Source of the DNA: Acipenser ruthenus
Taxonomy: Eukaryota > Chordata > Actinopteri > Acipenseriformes > Acipenseridae
Reading direction: 5' to 3'
Assembly (NCBI RefSeq): GCF_902713425.1
Contig: NC_081223.1
Coordinates: 392,001-456,000, forward strand
DNA: 64,000 nt
Shown here in pieces: positions 1-10,980 of the stretch (within the stretch, counting starts at the first letter, position 1; every line of letters starts with the position of its first letter). The position numbers and the translations under genes were made by a program. The notes below the pieces were generated by a model. The model saw nothing but the letters and a program-made list of their open reading frames with translations. It ran no database searches and was not told the DNA's origin.

Positions 1-362
1 AGCAGTGGGCAATCATGGAGTAAGAGCAGTTTGTAGACTCCCAGACGGAGATGAAAGCACTAAATACACAGAGGATGGATTAGACAGGGAATGGACTGTA
101 TTTAGTGGAACCATGTAGAATACAGTTCAGCAGAGGAGAGTCCAGGACCTGCAAACTGGTTTTAGCTTTTGAGTCACAGCATATTACAGAACAGAGTAAT
201 ATAAGGAGGGGAAATAAATTTGAAAAGAATTGCCAATTGAGAAACTACACCCTGGCTAGTTTTGCTACACGATGGTAGTTTCTTTGTTTTTAAACCTGCT
301 GTTCTCATTTTTAATTTTGTTTTTGGATATGCCATATTAACCTTCCAGCTGCCCTTCATTTT

Positions 363-948
363 AGAACATAAGAACATAAGAAAGTTTACAAACGAGAGGA
401 GGCCATTTGGCTCATCTTGCTCATTTGGTTGTTAGTAGCTTATTGATCCCAGAATCTCATCAAGCAGCTTCTTGAAGGATCCCAGGGTGTCAGCTTCAAC
501 AACATTACCGGGGAGTTGGTTCCAGACCCTCACAATGATCTGTGTAAAAAAGTGCCTCCTATTTTCTGTTCAAAATGCCCCTTTATCTAATCTCCATTTG
601 TGACCCCTGGTCCTTGTTTCTTTTTTCAGGTCGAAAAAGTCCCCTAGAATTTTGAATGCTTGAATCAGATCACCGCGTAATCTTCTTTGTTCAAGACTGA
701 ACAGATTCAATTCTTTGAGCCTGTCTGCATATGACATGCCTTTTAAACCCGGGATAATTCTGGTCGCTCTTCTTTGCACTCGTTCTAGTGCAGCAATATC
801 CTTTTTGTAACGAGGTGACCAGAACTGAACACAATATTCTGGGTGAGGTCTTACTAATGCATTATTAAGTTTTAACATTACTTCCCAATTTCCATTACTC
901 AAAAAGGCCATTTTTTTCTTCTTAAGATTTTTCATTCTTAGCGCCCAA
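363..948 (-). mobile_element. CR1-clade LINE, 3' end of ORF2
   Basis: On the minus strand a stretch ending near 570 encodes the far C-terminal part of a CR1-type reverse transcriptase protein, with the blocks YCVQFWSPRYKKDI, LERVQRRATRIIPGL and LFSLEQRRLRGDLIQAFKI. The last part of the protein (RVWNQLPGNVVEADTLGSF) follows at about 540-415 in another frame, so the copy carries a frameshift. A short tail of repeated TTCTTATG-like units (363-385) closes the element, as is usual for CR1 3' ends. The element is strongly 5'-truncated: no endonuclease or catalytic RT motif is present. CR1 rather than L2 is chosen from the RRATR and RRLRGDL blocks; the exact family is not resolved. Confidence 0.85.
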
Positions 949-1186
949 GTAAACATTATGGACAGTTTTCAAAACTATTTTTGCTTTACTTTTAACACTA
1001 CACATGTTTCTGTTGTGGATATGATAGACGCGTATATCTGCTTTCAGTAATGTATTAAATTTAACACAGTCTGCGTGTTTGTTTCTTTCTGGCCTGACGT
1101 CACCCCTACAGCCACAGCCTGTCACAGTCGGCCAGGGTGTTCTCGGCTCACCGCCCATTCGAATGATATCGATTCTTTCTTTTGGT

Positions 1187-1470
1187 TCATTTTGTATTTG
1201 CTTAGCTTAAAGTATTTCACAGTTGCAGTTGTTTAGCAATTTCTCACCTGCTCAGTGCATTATTTATTTTTGGTTCATAGAGGTTGAAGAGAAAAAGGGG
1301 AAGCAAAAAATGTAACTTGATGTATGACCCTAATCACACTTTATCTAAAGTCTCAGCAACTGGGCTTATTTTAGCTACATCAGAAATAGCAACTGCTCAC
1401 TTCTGCAAAGTTGCATGCCAACCGCGTGAAGAAAGTTTTCTTGCTTTTCTGCAATGGTGCTCCGATGGGC
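1187..1470. repeat. Direct repeat, copy 1 (partner at 4567-4840)
   Basis: About 280 bp starting with TATTTGC-TTA and a shared TTTCACAGTTGCAGTTGTTT block recur in the same orientation at 4567-4840, including shared runs CACTTTATCTAAAGTCT and ACATCAGAAATAGCAACTG. The two copies differ by many substitutions and small indels, so they are old. They bracket the GC-rich minisatellite segment. No coding sense was found in either copy. Confidence 0.7.
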
Positions 1471-2360
1471 AGGGATTGGAAGTATAGAGGTCTTACAAAA
1501 GGACACTGATTAAATGAATTACCTGCAGGGCTGCTGGATGTACAATCCCTTGTTTGTCCATTGTCTGTGTTCCCCTTCACAGTAGTGGTGGAAGGGGTGG
1601 TACTTGAGCGTGTGGCACGAGTTGTGGTTGGGGGGGGGTTTCGGAGCTGAGAAAAGGAAAATAAGTGAAAATTATTACACTGTTTCTACTGCTTAACATT
1701 CCTCAAAAGAAATTATACAGATTATACCATTAGTGCAGAACTATGTAAAGTAGTCTGTGGGTTTCAGTAGCGGCTTGTGACAAGTGGGGAGGCTAAACAA
1801 CCAAACCAAACCCTGAGCAGCCTCTTGCCTTTACTTCATTTGAGGTCTGATTACACTGGGCATGGTAGCGGAAAGTGGAAAAAATGGAATGTATTGTTTT
1901 GAATGGGTGCAATTACACTGAGTGCGGAACGGAAAAGCAGCACAGCGGAAAACCGCACGGGATAGAAACCAGAGCGATCTTTTAATAATTTCCATCTAGA
2001 CCAATCAACTGAAGTTGTGTGACGTTATCTGCACTATATACAGTGAAAGATGGTGAACGAAAGACTGGTTTTCAGGGTGCAAAAGTGCCCTCAACTGTCC
2101 CATCCAGATTATAAGGATACGCTAAAGAAGCAAGACACCTGGGACACCATAGCGGCCAAACTAGACATGTCAAGTAAAAATATTTGCATTTGAAGAGCAA
2201 CAGAAAACATACACTATATAATGTACTGTATGCCATAGACCTCCAAGCAAAACACTTTAAAGCTGAAATAAAGAGGTCTCAATAATGACGGGCTTCTTGC
2301 AGTATTTCATGGAGTTTTGTTGTACAGGTTTTTAAATTATATTGTCATAAAACTCTTGGA
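1471..2360. other. No gene recognised
   Basis: This stretch is AT-rich in parts and holds no open frame with family resemblance, no tRNA and no repeat that I recognise. A G-run occurs near 1630. Confidence 0.5.
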
Positions 2361-2693
2361 TTAACCTTGCCAGGTAAACAATTCAGTCATGCAATGCACA
2401 CTATCTTTATGTGGTGTGGAAGCACACATGGCCCTATGGCCACCTTCCTCCTCAGTCTCATAGTCCCGGAAGAGGGGAAAGCAAGATGTTTCTGGGGGCG
2501 GCCATGGTGGAATGTCCTCCACCCCCCACTTCTTCGTGGCTAGGAGCTCCCTCTTCCGGGTCACCGGCCACCGTTTTTCCTGCCACAAAAGTGTGGCTGG
2601 GGGAGCTGGTCTCCTGACCTCCCCCTCTTCTTCATCGCCGGCAGCTCCGCTTTGTGGGGCTCTGGCCACAGTACTTCCTGCTGCATGGCAGGA

Positions 2694-3472
2694 CTGGCAG
2701 CGACCCCAGGCGAAGCGGAGTTGGCAGCGACCCCAGGCGAAGCAGAGCCGGCAGCGACCCCAGGTGAAGCGGAGTTGGCAGCGACCCCAGGCGAAGCAGA
2801 GCCGGCAGCGACCCCAGGCGAAGCAGAGCCGGCAGCGACCCCAGGCGAAGCAGAGCCGGCAGCGACCCCAGCGAAGCAGGACCCTCGGTGACCACAGGCG
2901 AAGCAGGACAGGCAGCAACACTAGGAGAAGCAAAAGACACAGCAACTCCAGGCGAAGTGGAACCTCCAGGAGCCCCAGGCGATGTGGAGCAGCAGGCAAC
3001 CCCAGGTGATGCGGAGCAGCAGGCAACCCCAGGCGATGTGGAGCAGCAGGCAACCCCAGGCTATGTGGAGCAGCAGGCAACCCCAGGTGATGCGGAGCAG
3101 CAGGCAACCCCAGGTGATGCGGAGCAGCAGGCAACCCCAGGCGATGCGGAGCAGCAGGCAACCCCAGGCGATGTGGAGCAGCAGGCAACCCCAGGTGATG
3201 CGGAGCAGCAGGCAACCCCAGGCGATGTGGAGCAGCAGGCAACCCCAGGTGATGCGGAGCAGCAGGCAACCCCAGGCGATGTGGAGCAGCAGGCAACCCC
3301 AGGTGATGCGGAGCAGCAGGCAACCCCAGGTGATGCGGAGCAGCAGGCAACCCCAGGTGATGCGGAGCAGCAGGCAACCCCAGGCGATGCGGAGCAGCAG
3401 GCAACCCCAGGTGATGCGGAGCAGCAGGCAACCCCAGGCGATGCGGAGCAGCAGGCAACCCCAGGCATCCAA
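2694..3472 (+). repeat. 27-bp GC-rich minisatellite, two sub-arrays
   Basis: Two related sub-arrays of a 27-bp unit lie head to tail. The first (about 2694-2875) has six to seven units built on GGCAGCGACCCCAGGCGAAG. The second (about 2985-3472) has about 18 units built on GCAGGCAACCCCAGGTGATG and is more homogeneous, with only C/T and G/T variants. Because 27 is a multiple of three, long open frames appear on both strands (for example a nine-residue ATPGDAEQQ-type period on plus), so open frames alone are not evidence of a protein. A shorter degenerate GGCATCCCC array follows at about 3475-3615. Confidence 0.9.
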
Positions 3473-3689
3473 ACGTGGCATCCCTGAACGGAGCAGGCGT
3501 GGCATCTCTGAACAGTGCAAGGCAGGCATCCTTGGGCGGTGCAAGGCAGGCATCCCCACGCGATGGCGAACTGGCATCCCCAGGCAATGGCGAACTGGCA
3601 TCCCCAGACGATGTACGACAGGGCAGCGGCGGTCCCTCGGAAGGCGACAGCGGCAGTGGACCCTCGGGAGGCGAGGGTGGCAGCAGACC

Positions 3690-3990
3690 CTCGGGAGGCG
3701 ACAGCGGCAGCGGAGCCAGGTCCAGCGGTGGTGCTGGGGTTGGCCCTCTTCTCAGCCGCTGCAACCCGGCGGTTTTCCCCCTTGCTCTGCTCAGCAGCCT
3801 ATGCAAGGGCTGCTGCGGACCGCCAGCATCTTGTCCCGGTCCGTCCTGTCTTGAAGGGAGAGGCAGCTCCTGCTCCTATTTTTGTTTAAATAAACGGCGC
3901 AGGCCGTGACCCTTGCCCTGCAGTACTTGCTTCTTTGTTTTCTTCCTGCATCTGGCCTGACATCACCACACAGCCATCCCTGTCACATCT
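3690..3990 (+). mobile_element. Possible LTR-like 3' end (fossil, unassigned)
   Basis: An AATAAA at 3889 is followed by a block ending in CCTGTCACA at about 3989; a related end (CTGGCCTGACGTCACC followed by CCTGTCACA) occurs at 1092-1127. A polyadenylation signal shortly before a CA-ending block is what the end of an LTR looks like, and the GC-rich minisatellite upstream could have belonged to the same element. No pol domain or matching start was found, so this is a weak call and the element, if real, is a broken fossil. Confidence 0.25.
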
Positions 3991-4566
3991 GCATAGATGC
4001 TGTATCTTTGAACAGTAATGAACTGCTGAGGATCTGTCCAAACGCATTACTCATGTCCTGCAGCCATCCTCTTGTGTGTCCTAAAGCTCATTGACAGAGG
4101 AAACGCAGCACGACCCAAACTTGTGGTTTATTGATAAATCAACTGAAACACACCTGATACCTGCACAAGCCAAGGTACAGAGAAAGAAGCTCATCTGATA
4201 AAGAAAAGCATAGTTAAGAGAGAGAGGGATTGATTGAAACAATATGAAGTTAATAACTAAAGTTCAGGAGGCAGACACCAATCTTCATGTCACCAATTTA
4301 AATAATTAAATTTCCACATGAGCAATTCAAACCTGTAGCACTATAAATACTCTGTTCACTTACCCTTCGTCTTCATTTCAATTCATTCGTAATCATAACC
4401 CACCACCTTCCCCATCTCCACCTGTTTAAATTTAGGGTTATCTCCTATTGGGAGGTGTCTCTGCCTCGTCCATACGGCCAGCCAGCGAGTCCTCAACCAA
4501 GTTAGGTTTGATGCCAAATGAATGTATAACAATGTAATTCTATGTATTGTTACCTCAGTTCATCGC

Positions 4567-4840
4567 ATACTGTATTTGCTTAACTTCCTTACTGTATTTC
4601 ACAGTTGCAGTTGTTTATCAATTCCTCACCTCCTCAGTGAATTATTTTTTTTTTTGGTTTACACGTATTGAATAGAAAAGGGGGAAGTAAAGTTGTTGCG
4701 TGACGGTAATCACACTTTATCTAAAGTCTAAGCAACTGTGCTTGTTTTAACTACATCAGAAATAGCAACTGTGCTCATTTCTGCAAAGCTGCATGCAAAG
4801 TGCTTGAAGAAAATGACTGGCTTTTCTGCAATGGTGCTTC
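4567..4840. repeat. Direct repeat, copy 2 (partner at 1187-1470)
   Basis: This is the second copy of the 280-bp sequence described at 1187-1470, in the same orientation and about 3.4 kb away. It lies about 580 bp downstream of the LTR-like end at 3990. It has no coding potential that I can support. Confidence 0.7.
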
Positions 4841-5600
4841 TTCAAGTTAAAGTGAATTATAAGAAGCAGTTTAGAGGAGTTGTGAAGTGCAATTTAAAAA
4901 TGAGGAGAGTGGGGAGAGACAGGAAACGAGAGGAGGGGAGACAAATAATACTGCACATAATAGCAGATAGTTAATGGCAGAACAGTAATTATTAAGCTAC
5001 TCTACCCTTATATTTAACAAATTTACAGGATTTCTAACAATTAAAAGAAAGCATTATCTGTACATAATGTATATTTAAAGTAAATGACTTATCAATAGTT
5101 TACAATATACAGCACAGTAGAGTTCTGACAAACAAAACAAATTAAATGTGTTCCAGAACACTGTAAATAAGAAGTATTGCCATCATGCAGCCAAGATAGC
5201 ACCTATTCCAAAAGACATGACTGCAAGGTGTGTGGAAGCTTGTAGATTGTTATACTTAAGGTTTGAAATCCTTCAGGGATCGCGTGGGTTAAATCTGTAA
5301 CCAAGTCTACTCTGTCACTCTAGAGACTGAATACGTGCAGTCATGTACTCGGATGCACCTGCCAACTGAGCATCTCATATCAAAGTGCAGCAGATGAGCT
5401 GTCTTGCACATCTGAAACTAACATGTAGTTTTTCATTTTTTTGCTCACTGCTCTCACATGTTTGCTAGATGGGTGATTTTGTGTTCAGCTCCTCTCATTA
5501 TATTGCTTTCATCTATATTCCAAAAAATGTGTCTCCATCTCTGGATTTTGCTATAACTTAGTCATTAGGGTGAGTTATTATTACAATGATTTTGATTACA
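4841..5600. other. Flank with no recognised exon
   Basis: This lies downstream of the V-domain exon of the minus-strand Ig gene, where a membrane or cytoplasmic exon might be expected. I looked for a hydrophobic stretch with splice sites on the minus strand and saw none that I could support. Confidence 0.4.
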
Positions 5601-5603
5601 TAC

Positions 5604-6177
5604 CTTTATTGACAATCACTTCCACTTCAGTGTATTCATCCACATTTATCTTATTATAAATTCCACAGTAATATGTCCCGGCATCTTTTTGTGTCAACTC
5701 TGTGATGGTCACAGTGAAGACTCTCGCTGAGCGGTTATCATACAGAGAGAATCTCCCTTTAGTAACGAGGGTCTCAGGCTTGCCACTGCTGATTAGTGCA
5801 TTATCTGGCATCCAGCGAATACGACACAGGTACTTTTCATTCTTGTTATATTCAGGTTGATATGGGCAATCAATCTTTACATTTCCACCTTCAATCCCAT
5901 AAAATACTTCAGCTGACTTCACAGAACCTAAAACTGGTATTAAGAGACAACAAATGAGATCCTAATACAAATATTGAAATTCAACAGAATCAGAAACATG
6001 TTTAAAATAATATAACAGCCAGACTATAGAAAAGCCCTCAGGTCTTCTAAACCAGTGCTTCTCAACTCCAGTCCTGGAGACCCGCTGTGTCTACTACTTT
6101 GTGTTCCAGCCGAGCCCTCAGTTACTTAATTCAACCCTTATTGTAACTATTAATTTGGCTAATTAGAGCTTTTAGAG

Positions 6178-6250
<73 letters not shown>

Positions 6251-8711
6251 TACTGTGCAAAAGTTTTAGGCAGGTGTGAAAAAATGCTGTAAAGTAAGAA
6301 TGCTTTCAAAAATAGACATGTTAATAGATTATATTTATCAATTAACTAAATGCAACGTGAGTGAACAGAAGAAAAATCTAAATCAAATCCATATTTGGTG
6401 TGACCACCCTTTGCCTTCAAAACAGCATCAATTCTTCTAGGTACACTTGCACAAAGTCAGGGATTTTGTAGGCATATAGTCAGGTGTATGATTAAACAAT
6501 TATACCAAACAGGTGCTAATGATCATTAATTCAATATGTAAGTTGAAACACAATCATTAACTGAAACAGAAACAGCTGTGTAGGAGGAATAAAACTGGGT
6601 GAGGAACAGCCAAACTCAGCTAACAAGGTGAGGTTGCTGAAGACAGTTTACTGTCAAAAGTCATACACCATGGCAAGACTGAGCACAGCAACAAGACACA
6701 AGGTAGTTATACTGCATCAGCAAGGTCTCTCCCAGGCAGAAATTTCAAGGCAGACAGGGGTTTCCAGATGTGCTGTCCAAGCTCTTTTGAAGAAGCACAA
6801 AGAAACGGGCAACGTTGAGGACCGTAGACGCAGTGGTCGGCCAAGGAAACTTACTGCAGCAGATGAAAGACACATCATGCTTACTTCTCTTCGCAATCGG
6901 AAGATGTCCAGCAGTGCCATCAGCTCAGAATTGGCAGAAAACAGTGGGACCCTGGTACACCCATCTACTGTCCAGAGAAGTCTGGTCAGAAGTGGCCTTC
7001 ATGGAAAACTTGCGGCCAAAAAGCCATACCTCCAACGTGGAAACAAGGCCAAGCGACTCAACTATGCACGAAAACACAGGAACGGGGTGCAGAAAAATGG
7101 CAGCAGGTGCTCTGGACTGATGAGTCAAAATTTGAAATATTTGGCTGTAGCAGAAGGCAGTTTGTTCGCCGAAGGGCTGGAGAGCGGTACACGAATGAGT
7201 GTCTGCAGGCAACAGTGAAGCATGGTGGAGGTTCCTTGCAAGTTTGGGGCTGCATTTCTGCAAATGGAGTTGGGGATTTGGTCAGAATTAATGGTCTCCT
7301 CAATGGTGAAAAGTACAGGCAGATACTTATCCATCATGCAATACCATCAGGGAGGCATCTGATTGGCCCCAAATTTATTCTGCAGCATGACAACGACCCC
7401 AAACATACAGCAAAAGTCATTAAGAACTATCTTCAGCGTAAAGAAGAACAAGGAGTCCTGGAAGTGGTGGTATGGCCCCCACAGAGCCCTGATCTCAACA
7501 TCATCGAGTGTCTGGGATTACATGAAGAGAGAGAAGCAACTGAGGCTGCCTAAATCCACAGAAAAACTATGGTTAGTTCTCCAAGATGTTTGGGCCAACC
7601 TACCTGCCGAGTTCCTTCAAAAACTGTGTGCAACTGTACCTAGAAGAATTGATGCTGTTTTGAAGGCAAAGGGTGGTCACACCAAATATTGATTTGATGT
7701 AGATTTTTCTTCTGTTCACTCACTTTGCATTTTGTTAATTGATAAATATAAACTATTAACATGTCTATTTTTGAAAGCATTCTTACTTTACAGCATTTTT
7801 TCACACCTGCCTAAAACTTTTGCACTGTACTGTATATATATATATATATTTTAACAGTTAAAGATTTTAAATTGGGGGAAAGGCATTGATCAATACACAA
7901 AGAAACCCAATCACTGACTATGAATGAGAACAGCATCAAACTGAGCAGGACTCCCTACCTGATACAGGAAATCATCATGAGTGCGGTGTGGAGCATTACA
8001 GAAGACATCTATCACAGTAAAGCACTATAAACTCACACTGACACTCACGCGTTCATCTATCACAGTAGAGCACTATAAACTCACACTGACACTCACGCGT
8101 TCATCTATCACAGTAAAGCACTATAAACTCACACTGACACACACGCGTTCATCTATCACAGTAGAGCACTATAAACTCACACTGACACTCACGCGTTCAT
8201 CTATCACAGTAAAGCACTATAAACTCACACTGACACACACGCGTTCATCTATCACAGTAAAGCACTATAAACTCACACTGACACACACGCGTTCATCTAT
8301 CACAGTAAAGCACTATAAACTCACACTGACACTCACGCGTTCATCTATCACAGTAAAGCACTATAAACTCACACTGACACTCACGCGTTCATCTATCACA
8401 GTAAAGCACTATAAACTCACACTGACACGCACGCGTTCATAATAGTGAACATATTCTAAATAGTCAGTGTATACAGTTTAGAGAAGATTGCCAGTTCTGT
8501 GTTACTGTATACAGAATCATTCAGAACAGATTACATGTATTCCAGGTTAGAGAATCACAGTGCTGTCATCAGTTTCCTGAAACTCAGACCTGTTCAAAAT
8601 CAACCTTCTTTAATAAGTAGTTGACAACAATTAAACACTCTTTACTGAATCAGCAAATCACAAAAACATACCTGTAATAAGACAGATGGTGACTTCAACA
8701 ATGGCTTTCAT
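5604..8711 (-). CDS. CD300/pIgR-like Ig V-domain receptor gene (first two exons)
   Basis: Two minus-strand exons fit together. Exon 1 (8711-8672) starts at ATG and encodes MKAIVEVTICLIT plus one base, a short signal-peptide-like stretch, then a GTATG donor. Exon 2 (5927-5604, 324 bp) follows an AG acceptor in phase 1 and encodes one V-set domain: GSVKSAEV at its start, then CPYQPEY, KYLCR (the extra cysteine typical of the CD300/CMRF35 and pIgR group), GRFSLYDN, FTVTITEL and DAGTYYCGIY, ending AAAG before GTATG. Such proteins are surface receptors that bind lipids or Ig Fc. The 2.7-kb intron contains a Tc1 element and a 48-bp minisatellite. Later exons (membrane, tail) were not found, so this may be an incomplete gene or one whose 3' part lies to the left. 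Confidence 0.75.
6051..6175 (+). repeat. Common fish interspersed repeat
   Basis: A block beginning CAGTGCTTCTCAACTCCAG recurs as related sequence at 9508-9572 (plus) and about 9420-9500 (inverted). The pattern is that of an old dispersed repeat. Its family is not named here. Confidence 0.5.
6180..6247. repeat. (AT)n microsatellite
   Basis: About 65 bp of pure AT repeats lie directly at the left end of the Tc1 element, which evidently inserted at a TA within the array; a short AT run continues on its right side at 7833-7850. Confidence 0.95.
6248..7832 (+). mobile_element. Tc1/mariner DNA transposon
   Basis: The element is about 1585 bp and is flanked by TA dinucleotides. Its terminal inverted repeats are about 140 bp and almost identical: the left begins CAGTACTGTGCAAAAGTTTT and the right, inverted, begins CAGTACAGTGCAAAAGTTTT. 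A Tc1-type transposase lies inside in the plus direction. The close match of the inverted repeats suggests a fairly recent insertion. It sits in the intron of the minus-strand V-domain gene. Confidence 0.97.
6670..7692 (+). pseudogene. Tc1 transposase, frameshifted
   Basis: The start codon at 6670 follows ACC and begins MARLSTATRHKVVILHQQG, a paired helix-turn-helix DNA-binding region (to about residue 110, with the GRPRK AT-hook-like motif). The catalytic DDE domain follows with LWTDESKF, HDNDPKHTA and PPQSPDLNIIE, so the three acidic residues can be seen. The C-terminus ends GGHTKY and a stop at 7692. Two frame changes are visible, near 7085 and near 7510, so this copy cannot make the whole enzyme. 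Its normal role is cut-and-paste transposition at TA sites. Confidence 0.92.
8006..8437. repeat. 48-bp minisatellite, nine units
   Basis: Nine units start at 8006, 8054, 8102, 8150, 8198, 8246, 8294, 8342 and 8390. Each contains CATCTATCACAGTA, CACTATAAACTCACACTGAC and ends ACGCGTT. Units alternate between AAAGC and AGAGC and between CTC and CAC variants, which suggests a higher-order pattern. The period is a multiple of three and so leaves a 153-codon open frame that I regard as an artefact. It lies in the intron of the V-domain gene. Confidence 0.95.
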
Positions 8712-9225
8712 CTTTAGATACTGAGCAGATCTGCTCCCCCTTTGCTTTTACACTGGGCAAAGATACTTCCCTTTTCAGAATACCACAGGAAATGACTTTT
8801 CAGAATACCACAGGAAATGACTGACCTTCTGTATTCTATAAATGGGTATGTGTACAACTTCACCACACCAAAGTGTGAAACACATCAAAACACTGCATGC
8901 AAAGCAAACATGTCACTAGAGCAGGGCTGCACAACTCTGCTGCATGATCCCTCGGCTGCATGTACTCTCATTTTAACGGGATTCAGGCATTTGAGGTGAG
9001 TAGCTGCACAGGGCTTCAATTAAATATTTTGATCCTGGCTGGGAAAACATAGTATTCTATTATTGTATTTATTGTTGGAAATGTTGAAAACCTCCAGTTT
9101 AACCGTGTCTGATGGACTATTTTTTCTTCAAAGCAGAAGAATATACAATAAAATTGTTTGTTTTTTTGAAAAATTAAAAAAGAAACTTGTTTTTTCCACG
9201 TTTTATCGTGTCAGTTTTATAAGCG

Positions 9226-9342
9226 GGATAACACACTCCAGGGCCTGTGGGTTGTGTTGCATTAACACACGGCTTTGCTTCGTGCCTCCAACCCAACCAC
9301 ATGTTAATGCAACACAACCCACGCCCTGTCATGTGCTATCCC
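9226..9342. repeat. Fold-back (MITE-like) element, diverged copy
   Basis: The left arm GGGATAACACACTCCAGGGC followed by GTGGGTTGTGTTGCATTAACA is mirrored at the right by TGTTAATGCAACACAACCC and GCCCTGTCATGTGCTATCCC. The arms are about 45 bp around a loop of about 25 bp. Sub-motifs (ACACTCCAGGG and the CCTCCAACCCAA core) are shared with the fold-back elements at 19654, 25226 and 49100, so this looks like an older relative. Confidence 0.7.
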
Positions 9343-9954
9343 TTACTTAATAGGTACTTATCTGGAATGAAAACCTGGAGTGGATCTCGAGGGCCGGAGT
9401 TGTGCACCCCTGCATTAGAGCCTCCTGTTGATCCAGTTAAGTAATTTAGGCACAGCTGGAATAGACACCAGCAGACCCCAGGTCCAGGATTGAGAGCCAC
9501 TGATACACAGCAGTGCTTCTCAACTCCAGCCCCTGTGTCTGCTGGTTTCTCTTCAAACTGAGCTCTCAGAAACAAAGGGTGGAAGTAAACTTTATTTCAA
9601 ATGTATTTCCCCCCATTGTGACAGGTAATGGTCACTAGTGGCCAGTATTGAGTTTGATTTGTTTTATTTTCTTGTTTCCTAGTTATGGGTAGAGGAATTG
9701 GTTAAGACTGCTGGTTCAATTTAGTAATGAGGGACCCAGCTGCAGCCTCTATAAGGAGCAAACTGAAAGACAAAGGCTTGCTGTGTGTTTTCTGGGTAAA
9801 GGCTGTGTAGGGAGGATGGGAAATCTCACTTTAAAAGACCTGAGTGCCTTTCTATAGTTTGTTATTATTTGTTTTTTTAAATCTTTCTAATTCTGTTGAA
9901 TTCAATATTTGTATTAGCATCTAATTTGCTGTCTCTTAATACCAGTTTTATTAT

Positions 9955-10186
9955 TTATTTATTAGCAGACGGCCTTATCCAGGGCGATTTACAATTATTA
10001 CAAGATACCACATTATTTTACATACAATTACCCATTTATACAGTTGGGTTTTTATTGGAGCAACCTAGGTAAACTACCTTGCTCAAGGGTACAGCAGCAG
10101 CATCCTCCACTTGGGATTGAACCCACAACCCTCCGGTCAAGAGTCCAGAACCCTAACCACTACTCCACACTGCTGCCCTTAAGAGC
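9955..10186 (-). mobile_element. tRNA-derived SINE with L2-like tail
   Basis: Read on the minus strand, the element starts GGGCAGCAGTGTGGAGTAG, has an A-box-like TGGAGTAGTGGTTAGGG and a B-box-like GGTTGTGGGTTCAATCC, and ends with AATCGCCCTGGATAAGGCC, then GTCTGCTAATAAATAAAT. The tail matches the 3' end of the L2 LINE fragment at 46900-46968, as expected of a SINE moved by that LINE. It has inserted within about 15 bp of the 3' splice site of the duplicated V exon at 10200. Confidence 0.85.
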
Positions 10187-10199
10187 CAACACATTTTAG

Positions 10200-10531
10200 G
10201 TTCTGTGAAGTCAACTGAAGGATTTCTAGTAAATGGGATTGAAGGTGAAAATGTAAAGGTTGAATGCCCATATCAACCTGAATATAAAGAGAATGTAAAG
10301 TACCTGTGTCGTGATTCCTGGCTATCATGCAGTGATGTAATCAGAAGTGGCGAGCCTGAGACCCTCGTTACTGAGGGGAGATTCTCTCTGTATGATAACC
10401 GGTCAGCGAGAGTCTTCACTGTGACCATCACAGAGCTGACACTAGAAGATGCCGGGATATATCACTGTGGAGTTGATATAAATGGTTTGAAAAAGACAAA
10501 CACACTGAAGTGAAAGTGACTGTCAGTAAAG
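10200..10531 (+). pseudogene. Inverted duplicate of the CD300-like V exon
   Basis: The exon begins after TTTTAG with GTTCTGTGAAGTC, just like the minus-strand exon at 5927. It encodes CPYQPEY, KYLCR, GRFSLYDN, FTVTITEL and AGIYHCGV and ends AAAG before GTATG. It is 332 bp rather than 324 bp, and the last 30 bases are in a different frame from the rest, giving an early stop at 10513. The intron sequence upstream (9836-9954) matches 6055-5935 in inverted orientation. A SINE separates that intron from the acceptor. No signal-peptide exon was found nearby. It is probably a non-functional copy made by inverted duplication. Confidence 0.8.
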
Positions 10532-10980
10532 GTATGCAATCAAATTATTATAATAAAAATTCACCCCATATCATTTTGATTAAATGGAATTATATATATA
10601 AAAAAACTGAAATGTTTTATAATCTACTTTCTTAAACATTATATGTTGCTTAAATATATTTAGATATACTATACAATGTATTTTGTATGCATTTGATTTC
10701 TCAAATATATTCAAAATATTGTTTTATTTTTAGTATATGACATGAATATATTTTTTATTAAATGTTTTAAATATAAAGTATGAAGAATCTATTATTTTTG
10801 AATGTATTAAATACATTTTATGAATTCTTATTATTTTGTGCACTGAAATGATTTATTATGGTGTTTTCTGATTAGTTTTTCTTTTTGTTGCTGCACTTTG
10901 GAATCTGCATGTTTAAATCACAGTTTATTTTTGTGCGCACACTATTTTACCATCTGCATGAGCACTTTCCCTACGTTATC
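10532..10980. other. AT-rich intron-like sequence, no gene
   Basis: This is very AT-rich sequence downstream of the decayed V exon. No further Ig, membrane or tail exon was seen. Confidence 0.4.

Noticed and set aside
570-956. Complete small gene in the first kilobase
   Set aside because: The translated product is the end of a CR1 LINE protein, not a host gene.
5250-5560. Membrane exon for the V-domain gene
   Set aside because: No hydrophobic stretch with splice borders was found on the minus strand.
8006-8437. CRISPR-like array
   Set aside because: Units are contiguous without unique spacers, and the window is vertebrate; it is a minisatellite.
7981-8442. 153-codon open frame over the 48-bp minisatellite
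   Set aside because: The period is divisible by three and stop-free in one frame by chance; the repeated product has no protein-family likeness.
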